In this document: piece by piece, positions 8,588 through 17,566 of the stretch | Layout of the letters: each line of letters begins with the position of its first letter | How positions within the stretch are numbered: position 1 is the stretch's first letter | Assembly (NCBI RefSeq): GCF_000425945.1 | Contig: NZ_AUEK01000003.1 | Span: forward strand, 657,596-721,595 | From: Candidatus Solirubrobacter pratensis | GTDB lineage: Bacteria > Actinomycetota > Thermoleophilia > Solirubrobacterales > Solirubrobacteraceae | Direction: 5' to 3' | Length of the DNA: 64,000 nucleotides | The notes under the pieces: generated by a model | What the model was told of the DNA's origin: nothing | The model's input: the letters and a program-made list of their open reading frames with translations, nothing else | Database searches by the model: none | Position numbers and translations under genes: made by a program

Positions 8588-9116
8588 CGGCCTCGCCGCG
8601 CGGCGAGAGCCGGTAGCCGACCGGCAGGCTCTCGGTCAGCCCGAGCTCCTTGAGCTTGCGCACGTCGAGCTTGAACGGCTGGGTCTCGCGCCCGTAGCCG
8701 GCGGCGAGATCCGGCGCGCGGACGCCGGGGCGCTCATGGATCGTGCGCAGGTAGTCGTAGGTCCACGCACCCATGCGCTCGAGCCGCGCGTGGATCGCCG
8801 CCAGCTCCTCGGGCGCCGGCTCGGATTCGCGCAGCGCGATCCGCGGGTCCGGCCCGGCGAGGTGCAGCTCGATCCGGTAGAGGTCGCCTTCCCGCCCGGC
8901 CCACGCCTCCTGCATCGCGGCGGCCGACGCGTACCCCGCGCGCCGGGCGTCGCGGTCGGACACGCGGCTGACCTTCTTCACGGCGTCGAAGGCGATCACG
9001 CCGATGCGCGTCCGCTGCGAGCCGCCGGGCTTCACGCGCGGCCTGTCCCAGCGCCGGAACGCGAGGTCGATCGTTCCGGCCTGGATCCCGTCGAGGTCGC
9101 GCTGCGGGAACAGCAT
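8571..9116 (-). CDS. ASCH/PUA-like domain protein with helical C-terminus
   Basis: 181 residues. The N-terminal half (LAFRRWDRPRVKPGGSQRT, then GVIAFDAVKKVS) resembles ASCH/PUA-like beta-barrels, which often bind RNA or nucleotides. The C-terminal half (residues about 105-180, YDYLRTIHERPGVRAPDLAAGYG...LGLTESLPVGYRLSPRG) looks like a small winged-helix module. No enzyme motif is seen. Its ATG overlaps the stop of the DUF1349 gene by one base (TGATG), and that gene is in turn next to pyruvate kinase, so all three are probably co-transcribed. The domain name rests on my reading of the pattern, not on a search. Confidence 0.6.
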   Translation of the reverse strand: MLFPQRDLDGIQAGTIDLAFRRWDRPRVKPGGSQRTRIGVIAFDAVKKVSRVSDRDARRAGYASAAAMQEAWAGREGDLYRIELHLAGPDPRIALRESEPAPEELAAIHARLERMGAWTYDYLRTIHERPGVRAPDLAAGYGRETQPFKLDVRKLKELGLTESLPVGYRLSPRGEAVMRSR

Positions 9117-9619
9117 CAGCGCGCGAAGCGGGCGGTGAAGCCGGGGCCTTCAGGCGCCGCGCACATCGGCCCGGCGAGCACCGTCGCCTCCGGCGGCAGC
9201 GGCGCGAGCCGGATCGGCTGCTCGCCCGCGAGCAGCTGCACCGCGTCGCGGTCGCGGACGGCGCGAATGCTCCACCAGCCGTCGGCGTCGGGCGGCGGCG
9301 CGGGCTGCTGGGACCAGTCCGAGAGCCCGCGCGTCACGACGACGCTGAGCCAGTCGCGCCCGTCGGCGCGCTCGATGCCGGCCTTGATCCACGTCTCGGC
9401 GTCGACGCGCAGCATCAGCCCGGCCTGGTCGTACTGCGCCGCGAAGTCGCCCCCGAAGCGCAGCGAGATCTCGCCCGCGAGCTCCTCGTAGGCGAAGTGG
9501 CCGCTGTCGCGCACGAAGCCGTAGTGCGTCGTGCGCCAGAAATCGGTCTCCGGCTCGACCTCGACGGTCAGCGCGCCGAGGTCGCCGGACCAGCGCGCCG
9601 GCTCGTTGAGCCAGCGCAC
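9116..9619 (-). CDS. DUF1349 family protein (concanavalin-like beta sandwich)
   Basis: 167 residues. WLNEPARWS at the start, TDFWRTTHYGFVRDSGHF, QAGLMLRVDAETWIKAGIE and TRGLSDWS are the characteristic blocks of DUF1349, a single-domain jelly-roll family related to laminin-G/concanavalin folds. Members have no established reaction, though sugar binding has been suggested for some. GTG 9619 is taken as start because it lies three bases after the pyruvate kinase stop and directly precedes the conserved RWLNEP block. Longer in-frame starts would run antisense to nothing but inside pyk. Its stop overlaps the next ATG by one base. Confidence 0.75.
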   Translation of the reverse strand: MRWLNEPARWSGDLGALTVEVEPETDFWRTTHYGFVRDSGHFAYEELAGEISLRFGGDFAAQYDQAGLMLRVDAETWIKAGIERADGRDWLSVVVTRGLSDWSQQPAPPPDADGWWSIRAVRDRDAVQLLAGEQPIRLAPLPPEATVLAGPMCAAPEGPGFTARFAR

Positions 9620-9621
9620 CG

Positions 9622-11034
9622 CTAGACCTCCTGGATCTGCAGGAGGCTCGTCGTCCCAGGCTTGCCCGACGGCAGGCCGGCGGTGATGCCCACGCGGTCG
9701 CCCTTCTTCAGCCAGCCCAGCTCCACCACGCGCGCGGCGGCCGCCGCGATCAGCTCCTCGGTGACCTCGTAGCGGCGCATCGACGCCGCCTGCACGCCCC
9801 ACATCAGCCCGCACCGGCGCACGGTCTCGCGCCCCGGTGAGAGCGCCAGGATCGGGACCGTCGGCCGGTGGGCGGAGATCAGCCGCGCGCTGCGGCCCGA
9901 CAGCGTCGGGCACACGAGCGCGGCGAGCCCGAGCTCATGCGCCGCGCGCGTCGCGGTGTAGGCGAGCGTGTACGCCGGGTCGCGGCGGTCGCGGCGCACG
10001 CGGCGCTCGTTCCACTCGCGGTACGGCGCCGTCATCTCGGTCCGCACGGCGATCGACGCGAGCATCGCGACCGACTCGACCGGCCACTGGCCCGCCGCGC
10101 TCTCCGCGGAGAGCATGACCGCGTCGGTGCCGTCGAGGATCGCGTTCGCGACGTCGGTCACCTCGGCGCGCGTCGGGCGCGAGGAGATGATCATCGACTC
10201 GAGCATCTGCGTCGCGGTGATCACCGGCCGCGCGAGCGCGCCCGCGAGGCTGATGATCTGCTTCTGCACGATCGGGACCTCCTGGATCTCCATCTCGATC
10301 CCGAGGTCGCCGCGCGCGACCATCACGCAGTCGGCCGCGCGCACGATCTCCTCGGCGCGCTGCACGGCCTGCGGCTTCTCGATCTTGGCGATCAGCGGCA
10401 GCCGCGTGTGCTTGCGCAGCGCGGTGATCTCCTCCGCGCGGCGCACGAACGACAGCGCGATGATGTCGACGCCGATGCGCTCGCCGGTGCGGACGTGCTC
10501 GAGGTCCTCCTGCGGCACGGCGGGCAGCGCCGCCGTCTCGCCCGGGATGTTGAGGCCCTGGCGCGAGGCGACCGAGCCGCCGATCTCCACCTCGGCGTCG
10601 ATCTCGCCGTCGCCGGCGCGCACCGCGGTCACCCGCAGGCGGACGGCGCCGTCGGCGAGGTACATGATCTCGTTGTCCTCGACGGTCGAGGCGAGGCCGG
10701 CGTAGGTGATGTACATGCGGCTCGCGTCGCCCTCGGCGCTGTTCTCGCCGCACACGAACGTCGTGCGGTCGCCCGGCTTGAACTCCACGACGCCGTCGCG
10801 CAGCTTGCCGATGCGCAGCTTCGGGCCCGGCAGGTCCTGCAGGATGGCGACCTGGCGACCCGCCCGGCCGGCGGCTTCGCGGACGAGCCGCGCGGTCTCC
10901 GCGTGCTCCTCCGCGCTGCCGTGAGAGAAGTTGAGCCGGGCGACATCCATCCCGGCTTCGACCATGCGGGCCAGCACCTCCGGATTGCGGGAGGCCGGCC
11001 CGATGGTGGCGACGATCTTCGTGCGGCGCTGCAT
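9622..11034 (-). CDS. pyk: Pyruvate kinase
   Basis: About 470 residues, the normal bacterial length. It converts phosphoenolpyruvate and ADP to pyruvate and ATP, the last step of glycolysis. Diagnostic blocks are RRTKIVATIGPAS at the start, ARLNFSHG with the substrate arginine, LIAKIEKPQA with the catalytic lysine, MVARGDLGIEM (metal-binding Glu/Asp region), and ITATQMLESM before the allosteric C-terminal domain. ATG 11034 is preferred because it places the conserved KIVATIGP block a few residues from the N-terminus; GTG 11046 is an alternative. The DUF1349 and ASCH-like genes follow with a 2-base gap and a 1-base overlap, so they are probably co-expressed. Confidence 0.95.
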   Translation of the reverse strand: MQRRTKIVATIGPASRNPEVLARMVEAGMDVARLNFSHGSAEEHAETARLVREAAGRAGRQVAILQDLPGPKLRIGKLRDGVVEFKPGDRTTFVCGENSAEGDASRMYITYAGLASTVEDNEIMYLADGAVRLRVTAVRAGDGEIDAEVEIGGSVASRQGLNIPGETAALPAVPQEDLEHVRTGERIGVDIIALSFVRRAEEITALRKHTRLPLIAKIEKPQAVQRAEEIVRAADCVMVARGDLGIEMEIQEVPIVQKQIISLAGALARPVITATQMLESMIISSRPTRAEVTDVANAILDGTDAVMLSAESAAGQWPVESVAMLASIAVRTEMTAPYREWNERRVRRDRRDPAYTLAYTATRAAHELGLAALVCPTLSGRSARLISAHRPTVPILALSPGRETVRRCGLMWGVQAASMRRYEVTEELIAAAAARVVELGWLKKGDRVGITAGLPSGKPGTTSLLQIQEV

Positions 11035-11056
11035 CTGAGGCCGCACGATAGAGCGG

Positions 11057-11602
11057 CTAGGTTCCGAGCACGTAACGGGGCAGTGTGTAGGTCCTCATGA
11101 GGCGTGTGTTGAGGGCGTCGTACCGGACTTTGGTGCGGAACCGGAACACGTAGACGCGGTCGGTCTTCGGGCCCTTGAGCGTGACGTGGAAGCGCCCGTG
11201 CGAGTCAGGCTTCAGGCGCGCGACGACGCGCACGTTCCCGCACGAGATCCGGCGCGTGACGGAGATCTCCTGGACCGGCGACGCGAGCGGCCGCGTGACG
11301 TGCCCGCTCAGCTGGACGCGCCGGTTGCCGAGCGCCTTGACGCTGGTGACGAGCATGCGCCGCTCGAGCTTGAGGTCGAGCGAGCGCTCGCCGCCGATCG
11401 CGGCGCGGTAGCGCGCGCGGTTGGTGTGGCGCACGGAGCCCGGCGGGAGCGCGACGCTCGCGTGGAACAGCCCGCTCTTGGAGACCTTCAGGCGGGCGAC
11501 CGTGCGCCCGTCCCAGCGCGACACGATGCTCACGCGCCTGCCGGCGAACCGGCGCGGGTCGGCGGCGCCCTGCAGCTTCACGCGGTTGCCGCTCCGCAGC
11601 AC
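11057..11602 (-). CDS. C-terminal part of a secreted beta-repeat protein, apparently frameshifted from the upstream gene
   Basis: 181 residues counted from GTG 11602. There is no signal peptide although the content looks extracellular: repeated beta-strand-like units (GNRVKLQGAADPRRFAGRRV, then VARLKVSKSGLFHASVALPP, then RRVQLSGHVTRP and VARLKPDSHGRFHVTLKGP). The last repeat ends in RTYTLPRYVLG. The frame is open further upstream to a Cys-containing block (NNCTKRRITLIDV), which sits exactly where the upstream secreted protein breaks off. A single missing base in the C4 run at 11640-11643 would join them as ...TPAGGNNCTKRR. I therefore read this as the second half of one gene. Function unknown; carbohydrate or wall association is only a guess. 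Confidence 0.55.
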   Translation of the reverse strand: MLRSGNRVKLQGAADPRRFAGRRVSIVSRWDGRTVARLKVSKSGLFHASVALPPGSVRHTNRARYRAAIGGERSLDLKLERRMLVTSVKALGNRRVQLSGHVTRPLASPVQEISVTRRISCGNVRVVARLKPDSHGRFHVTLKGPKTDRVYVFRFRTKVRYDALNTRLMRTYTLPRYVLGT

Positions 11603-11607
11603 GTCGA

Positions 11608-12081
11608 TCAGCGTGATGCGGCGCTTGGTGCAGTTGTTGCCCCGGCCGGCGTGACGAGCGCGTTGAGCGCGGGCCGGATGTCGACGCTGCCGATGCCGGG
11701 GGCCGACAGCACCCCGCCGCCGGGAAGCGCGGAGAGATCAGGCGCCGGGATGCCGGGCAGCGGCGACGTGACCGTCAGGTCGCCGATCCCGGCCGACGCG
11801 GTCGCGACCTGCGAGAGCGGCTCGGCGCCGGTGAGCGTCGTGCGGGCGAACACGGCGCCGCCGGTGACCGGCAGCGGCGTGGCGGGCAGGGCGCCGCCGG
11901 ACTCGGCCGGCGCGCAGGACGACGCGCCGGCATTGGCGGTGACGGGCTCCTGAAGGGCGGTGCCGGCGACGGCCAGCCGGAGCGCGCTGGCCTCGCAGTT
12001 GAAGGACGCGGCGTGAGCCGAGGATGGGGCGGCGATCAGCGCCGCAAGGGCGGCGGCGCAGAGAAGGGGACCCCGATGCAC
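11608..12081 (-). CDS. Secreted protein, N-terminal part with signal peptide (frame breaks near 11640)
   Basis: 157 residues as it reads. GTG 12081 opens a classic signal peptide (HRGPLLCAAALAALIAAPS, cleavage after SAHA). A secreted domain begins ASFNCEASALRLAV and has alternating Ser/Ala/Gly/Pro stretches. The frame ends abruptly after LVTPAGATTAPSAASR. That tail is out-of-frame reading of the region that encodes NNCTKRRITL in the downstream frame, so the natural protein probably continued for another 190 residues. The cause could be a real mutation, a sequencing slip in a short homopolymer, or recoding. The gene lies 23 bases after the SDR gene on the same strand. Confidence 0.6.
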   Translation of the reverse strand: MHRGPLLCAAALAALIAAPSSAHAASFNCEASALRLAVAGTALQEPVTANAGASSCAPAESGGALPATPLPVTGGAVFARTTLTGAEPLSQVATASAGIGDLTVTSPLPGIPAPDLSALPGGGVLSAPGIGSVDIRPALNALVTPAGATTAPSAASR

Positions 12082-12104
12082 CGGAGGCTTGTACCAACGC
12101 GGTG

Positions 12105-12926
12105 TCAGCCCGTGCGCCGGTTCGTGAGCTCCTCCGAGCGCCGCCAGAGCTCCTGCGCGAGCCGGTCGTCCTGCGCGGCGGGGCTGGGCGTGACGACCTT
12201 CTCGTCGTGCACGTACACGCCGCTGAGCCCGGCGGCCTCGTTGCTCAGTGCCAGCCACACGAGCGAGCGCGCTCCCCGCTGCGGCGACCGCAGGAACGGC
12301 CCGATCGCCGTCAGCCCCGCGCGGTACAGCAGCCCGTCGTTCTTGCCGAACCCGGTGCGCACGACGCCGGGGTGCAAGCAGCTCGCCGTGATCCCGGTGC
12401 CCTGCTCGCGCCTTGCCAGCTCGCGCGTGAAGAGGATGTTGCAGAGCTTCGTCGTGCCGTAGGTGCCCATCGGCCTGAAGGAGCGCTCGGACTGCAGGTC
12501 GCCGAAGTCGAGCGCGCCGCCGGTGTGCGCGTTGCTGGCGGTGGTCACGATGCGGGCCGGCGCGCTCTCACGCAGCCGCTCGATCAGCAGGCTGGTGAGC
12601 AGGAACGCCGCAAGGTGGTTGAGCGCGAACGTGCGCTCGAAGCCGTCGGGCGTGACGTGGCGTGACGTGAACATGGCGCCCGCGTTGTTGGCCAGCACGT
12701 CGATCCGCGGGTGGCGGTCGAGCAGCTCGTCCGCCAGCCGCCGGACCTCGTCCATGCGCGTGAGGTCGGCGACGTGCTCGTGCGCGGAGCCGGCGGCCTT
12801 CGCGGTCGCGCGCACCCGCTCGGGATCGCGTCCGACGATCGCCACCTCGGCGCCGCGCCGGGAGAGCTCGATCGCGGCGGCTCGCCCGATCCCGCTGGTC
12901 GCGCCGGTGAGCACCACGAGGGGCAT
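12105..12926 (-). CDS. Short-chain dehydrogenase/reductase (retinol dehydrogenase/WWOX-like SDR)
   Basis: About 273 residues. The Rossmann cofactor motif TGATSGIG is at residues 7-14, with NNAG near 84, the catalytic Ser in VTTASNAH, and the Tyr-Lys pair as YGTTKLCNILF. The DLTRMDEVRRLADEL pattern and the LHPGVVRTGFG loop are typical of the retinol dehydrogenase/protochlorophyllide-reductase-like SDR branch that uses NADP(H). The substrate is not predictable. ATG 12926 places the cofactor motif at the usual distance from the N-terminus; a GTG six codons earlier is possible. The gene follows the aminopeptidase by about 24 bases on the same strand. Confidence 0.88.
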   Translation of the reverse strand: MPLVVLTGATSGIGRAAAIELSRRGAEVAIVGRDPERVRATAKAAGSAHEHVADLTRMDEVRRLADELLDRHPRIDVLANNAGAMFTSRHVTPDGFERTFALNHLAAFLLTSLLIERLRESAPARIVTTASNAHTGGALDFGDLQSERSFRPMGTYGTTKLCNILFTRELARREQGTGITASCLHPGVVRTGFGKNDGLLYRAGLTAIGPFLRSPQRGARSLVWLALSNEAAGLSGVYVHDEKVVTPSPAAQDDRLAQELWRRSEELTNRRTG

Positions 12927-12950
12927 CGGCAAAGTGAAGCGCACGACACG

Positions 12951-14020
<1,070 letters not shown>

Positions 14021-14024
<4 letters not shown>

Positions 14025-14374
14025 GGCGTCTCCATATCGGGGAAGTGCTCGGCGAGGTGCTCGCGCAGCACGCCGCGGATCCACTGCCGCTCGGCGGCCG
14101 AGGCGAAGCGGAAGCGGCCGAGCAGCTCCTTCTGCTTGGTCAGCGGCTCGGCGCCGGCGACGTCCCAGCGGACCGCCAGGCGCTCGAACAGGAACTCCAC
14201 CGCACGCTGCCACGCGTCCTCCTGCGAGAGCACGTTGCCGTGCAGCTCGGCGGCGTACTGCTGCCGCGTCGCGGGCGTCAGGGAGCCGCGCAGCACGAGC
14301 ACCGACCCGTGCTCGTCGCGGTACTCGGACTCGGGGGCGCGGATGCGCTCGCGGCGGCGGCCCTTCTTCGCCAT
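14021..14374 (-). CDS. Conserved hypothetical protein, soluble
   Basis: 117 residues of unknown function. It starts MAKKGRRRER, a basic head, followed by a beta-type stretch (YRDEHGSVLVLRGSLTPATR). A helical, Trp/Phe-containing C-terminus then holds AWQRAVEFLFERLAVRWDVAG and QKELLGRFRFASAAERQWIR. There is no signal peptide, membrane helix or metal motif. The stop overlaps the aminopeptidase start by four bases, so it is translated with that gene; a helper role is possible but unproven. ATG 14374 is preferred to a GTG three codons upstream. Confidence 0.65.
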
Positions 14375-14384
14375 TCCCGGCACG

Positions 14385-14537
14385 CTAGCGAGTCGCCTCG
14401 TCGTAGCGCGGGAGCAGGAACGGGGTCGGCCAGGATCAGCAGGCCGGCGATCGCGATCGCGGTGCGGGGCTCGTGATGCCGGCCGGCAGTCCCCACAGCG
14501 CGGTCATGGCCGCGATCCACTGCGAAGGCGAGAGGAG
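14385..14537 (-). pseudogene. Possible remnant of a small membrane protein gene
   Basis: Between the tautomerase stop and the hypothetical gene, three minus-strand frames in sequence give membrane-protein-like pieces. These are LLSPSQWIAAMTALWGLPAG, then TAIAIAGLLILADP, then FLLPRYDEATR followed by TAG. Two one-base shifts would connect them. No intact frame spans the region. This suggests decay of a short membrane protein, but the region is too short for certainty. Confidence 0.3.
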
Positions 14538-14538
14538 C

Positions 14539-14961
14539 CTAGTAGGCCCGCTGCACCACGTCCGGATGCGCGGCCAGCCACTCGGCTTCCTCTCCGGCGT
14601 GCGGGAGGATGAGCCCGAACTCCATCGAGTTCGACGAGTCGAACTCGGTGAGCCACGCGACGAGGTGCATCTGCGAGAGGCCGGTGATGTTCTGCCACGA
14701 CGCCGAGATGCGCTTGAGCAGGCGCTGCTTGGTCTCGAGCGTGCGCCCGGCGCGGATCGACCCTTCGATCATCGAGGACTCGGTGTCGAGCCTGCCCGAG
14801 ATGTACGCGTCGCCGCGCGGGACGTCGTGGAAGAACACGCGCACGAACGCGCGCGGCGCCCCCGTCTCCTCGGAATGCGCGTCGGTGATGGCTTCGGCCA
14901 TCCGCGCCTTCATCGAGCCGGTGAGGGCGCCCTCCGGGGCTGAGCATCGGTAGATCGGCAC
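14539..14961 (-). CDS. Tautomerase superfamily protein (cis-CaaD/4-oxalocrotonate tautomerase-like, long form)
   Basis: 140 residues, about twice the 4-OT length, as in fused members of the superfamily such as cis-3-chloroacrylic acid dehalogenase-like proteins. GTG 14961 is selected because it is followed directly by Pro (PIYRCSAPEG). In this superfamily the catalytic base is the N-terminal proline exposed after removal of the initiator. The longer ATG start at 14973 would bury it. Other conserved blocks are MAEAITDAHSEETGAPRAFV, RVFFHDVP and a GLILPHAGEEAEWL end. A keto-enol tautomerase or hydratase-type reaction is likely. The substrate is unknown. Confidence 0.75.
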   Translation of the reverse strand: MPIYRCSAPEGALTGSMKARMAEAITDAHSEETGAPRAFVRVFFHDVPRGDAYISGRLDTESSMIEGSIRAGRTLETKQRLLKRISASWQNITGLSQMHLVAWLTEFDSSNSMEFGLILPHAGEEAEWLAAHPDVVQRAY

Positions 14962-15071
14962 CTGTTCGATCATGCACACGGCCGCCCGCCGCTCTCCCGG
15001 GGCCTCGGCGCCCTCGACACCATCGGGCGTCGGCGGCGGATCGCCGGACCGAGTCGGATAGCGTCCCGCGC

Positions 15072-16064
15072 GTGCGCAAGCCGACTCGCCCGAGAGAGGT
15101 GGGAAGGGGCGAGCGGGTGCTGCCCGGCGTCTGGCGGCTCCGCCTGCCGTTGCAGCTGCCCGGCGTGCCGCACTGCAACGCGTGGGCGCTGAAGGCGGGC
15201 GATGGGCTCGTGCTGGTCGACACCGGCATGCACGAGCGCGGCTCGATGGCCGATCTCGAGCGCGCGCTGTTCCAGGCCGGCTTCCGCGTCGAGGACGTCC
15301 GCCTCGTCCTGATCACCCACGCCCACATCGACCACTGCGGCCAGGCGCCCGCGATCGCCGCGCGGGCCGGGTGCGAGGTGTGGATCCATCCGGCGTTCCG
15401 GCTGCACACCGGCCGCGACGACGTCGATGACCCGCTCGAGCACGCCGTCGAGGCCGCGCTCCAGAGCGGCGTTCCGAAGGCGCCGCTGCGACGTTGGGCG
15501 GAGCGGCGCAAGGGGCTGGGGAGCGGCCAGGCGGGAACGCTGGCGTCCGATCGCGACCTCCTCCCAGGCGTCGAGATCGAGACCGACGTCGGCACGTGGC
15601 AGGTGGTCGAGACGCCCGGGCATGCGCCGTCGCACGTCTGCCTGCACCAGCCGGAGCGCCGCCTGCTGATCTCGGGCGACCACCTGCTCGGGCGCGTGTC
15701 GCTGTACTTCGACGTCGGCTACACGCCTGATCCGGTGGGCGAGTTCCTGCATTCGCTCGACGTCGTCGCCGGCCTCGACGCGCGGCTCGCGCTCGCCGGC
15801 CACGCGCGCCCGTTCACCGACATCGAGGGCCACGTAGAGGCGAACCGCGACCTCGTCGCGCGCCGGCTGGACGCCGTCCGGGCCGCGTTGCAGGCGTGTC
15901 CGTGCACGCCCTACGAGGTCGCGCGCGCGGTCTACGGCGGCGCGTTCACGGAGGAGATGGCGAGCTGGCTGCTGACCAAGACGCGCGCGTGGCTGACGCA
16001 CCTGGACGCACTCGGCGAAGCCTCCGCGGACGACGAGAGCCCTGAGCGCTGGACCCTAGACTGA
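15072..16064 (+). CDS. Metallo-beta-lactamase fold hydrolase
   Basis: 330 residues. The binding motif THAHIDHCG occurs near residue 85, with VETPGHAPSHVCLH, LISGDHLLG and LAGHARPF supplying the remaining ligands. It therefore retains the full metal set. The C-terminal 90 residues form a helical region (EANRDLVARRLDAVRAALQ...YGGAFTEEMASWLLTKTRAWLTHLDALG). This resembles the LACTB2-like winged-helix tail seen in MBL proteins that handle thioesters or nucleic acids. It starts at GTG 15072, and the next gene metF begins four bases after its stop, so they share a transcript. The reaction is undetermined. Confidence 0.82.
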   Translation: MRKPTRPREVGRGERVLPGVWRLRLPLQLPGVPHCNAWALKAGDGLVLVDTGMHERGSMADLERALFQAGFRVEDVRLVLITHAHIDHCGQAPAIAARAGCEVWIHPAFRLHTGRDDVDDPLEHAVEAALQSGVPKAPLRRWAERRKGLGSGQAGTLASDRDLLPGVEIETDVGTWQVVETPGHAPSHVCLHQPERRLLISGDHLLGRVSLYFDVGYTPDPVGEFLHSLDVVAGLDARLALAGHARPFTDIEGHVEANRDLVARRLDAVRAALQACPCTPYEVARAVYGGAFTEEMASWLLTKTRAWLTHLDALGEASADDESPERWTLD

Positions 16065-16068
16065 CCGC

Positions 16069-16977
16069 ATGCGCATCGACGAGCGAATCGCCGGCGGGGG
16101 CGAGCCGGCGTTCTCCTTCGAGTTCTTCCCGCCCAAGACGCCCGAAGGCGAGGCCAACCTCGACACGGCGCTCGCGGAGCTCGCTCGCCTGGACCCGACG
16201 TACGTGTCGGTCACCTACGGCGCCGGCGGGAGCGCGGAGCAGAAGCAGAAGACGATCGAGATCGTCTCGCGCATCAAGGCCAGCCACGGCCTGGAGGCGA
16301 TGGCGCACTTCACCTGCGTGGGCGCGAGCGTCGCCGACCTGCGCGCGACGCTGGACCGCATGCGCGAAGCCGGCATCGAGAACGTGCTCGCGCTGCGCGG
16401 CGACCCGCCGGCCGGGATCGCGGCGCACGAGTGGCAGGCGGCCGAGGACGGCCTCACGTACTCGCGCGAGCTGATCGAGCTGATCCGTGCGGACTACGAC
16501 TTCGCCGTCGGCGCGGCGTGCTTCCCGGAGGTGCACCTGGCGGCCGAGTCGGCAGAGTCCGACCTCCGCTACACGCGCGAGAAGGTCGATGCGGGCGCGC
16601 GCTTCCTGATCACGCAGCTCTTCTTCGACAACACGGTCTACTACGACTTCGTCGCCCGCGCGCGCGAGGCCGGCATCGACGTCCCGATCATCCCCGGGAT
16701 CATGCCGATCACGAACGTCGCCCAGATCCGGCGCTTCACGAGCATGTGCGGCGCGTCGATCCCTGCGGGCCTGCTGCGCGAGCTCGACCTGCGCTCCGAC
16801 CAGCCCGACGCGGTCGCCGACTTCGGCGTCGCCTACGCGACCATGCAGTGCGCCGAGCTGCTCGCCAACGGCGCGCCGGGCATCCACTTCTACACGCTCA
16901 ACCGCTCGCCCTCCACGCGCGCGATCCTGAGCGCGCTGCGCGTGATGGCGCCGTGGCGGCGCGCCGTCACGGCCTAG
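16069..16977 (+). CDS. metF: Methylenetetrahydrofolate reductase
   Basis: 302 residues, the standard length of bacterial MetF. It is a cytoplasmic FAD enzyme reducing 5,10-methylene-THF to 5-methyl-THF, which supplies the methyl group for methionine synthesis. Landmarks are FSFEFFPPKTPEGE (catalytic Glu near residue 18), VSVTYGAGGS, the FAD-contacting NVLALRGDPP and YDFAVGAACFPEVH, then RFLITQLFFDN and PIIPGIMPI. It is coupled to the MBL-fold gene upstream. No methionine-related riboswitch is visible because the intergenic space is only four bases. Confidence 0.95.
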   Translation: MRIDERIAGGGEPAFSFEFFPPKTPEGEANLDTALAELARLDPTYVSVTYGAGGSAEQKQKTIEIVSRIKASHGLEAMAHFTCVGASVADLRATLDRMREAGIENVLALRGDPPAGIAAHEWQAAEDGLTYSRELIELIRADYDFAVGAACFPEVHLAAESAESDLRYTREKVDAGARFLITQLFFDNTVYYDFVARAREAGIDVPIIPGIMPITNVAQIRRFTSMCGASIPAGLLRELDLRSDQPDAVADFGVAYATMQCAELLANGAPGIHFYTLNRSPSTRAILSALRVMAPWRRAVTA

Positions 16978-16988
16978 CCCGCGAGCGC

Positions 16989-17561
16989 CTACGCCAGCAG
17001 CTGCTCGAAGGTGGCGGCGAGGAGGCGGTCCAGCGGCGCGCGGTCGCCGCTGACCTTCGCGCGCGCCACCGCGCCCTCGTAGGCGTCGACGATGTAAGGC
17101 CCGAGGCGGGCGGCGTCGAGCGACGCGTCCAGCTCGCCGGCCGCCTGGGCCTGGCGCAGCGCCTCGCTCACGGCGCCGCTCCAGGCCTCCAGCGAGCCGG
17201 CGACGAGCTCGCGGATCGGGCCGCTGTGCGTCGCCAGCTCGGTGGAGAAGTTGCCGAGCAGGCAGCCGTACTCGACGCCGCGCCCGGTGTTGCGCGCGAC
17301 GATGTCCTCGAAGAACGCGTGCAGCCGCGCCAGCGGAGGGCCGTCGCCGTGAGCGAGGCGCTCGAGGTCGTAGCCCTTCCCGTAGCGGCGCGTCACCTCG
17401 AGCGCGAGCGCCTCCTTGCTCTCGAAGTGGTTGTAGAACGAGCCCTTCGGGACGCCTGCGGCGGCGACGATGTCGTTGACGCTGGCCGCGTGGTAGCCCT
17501 TCTCATAGAGCACCCGGAAGCCGCCCTCGACGAGCTGCTCCCTGAGGTTCCGCTGCGGCAC
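16989..17561 (-). CDS. TetR/AcrR family transcriptional regulator
   Basis: 190 residues. The N-terminal helix-turn-helix is SVNDIVAAAGVPKGSFYNHFESKEALALEV (residues about 26-55), preceded by GFRVLYEKGYHAA, the usual TetR opening. The C-terminal ligand-binding half contains YGCLLGNFSTELA and SGPIRELV, as in the TetR_C subgroup common near alpha/beta hydrolases and oxidoreductases. GTG 17561 gives the expected short N-terminus. It lies five bases downstream of a truncated hydrolase gene on the same strand, which was probably its regulatory target. Confidence 0.88.
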   Translation of the reverse strand: MPQRNLREQLVEGGFRVLYEKGYHAASVNDIVAAAGVPKGSFYNHFESKEALALEVTRRYGKGYDLERLAHGDGPPLARLHAFFEDIVARNTGRGVEYGCLLGNFSTELATHSGPIRELVAGSLEAWSGAVSEALRQAQAAGELDASLDAARLGPYIVDAYEGAVARAKVSGDRAPLDRLLAATFEQLLA

Positions 17562-17566
17562 GCGTC

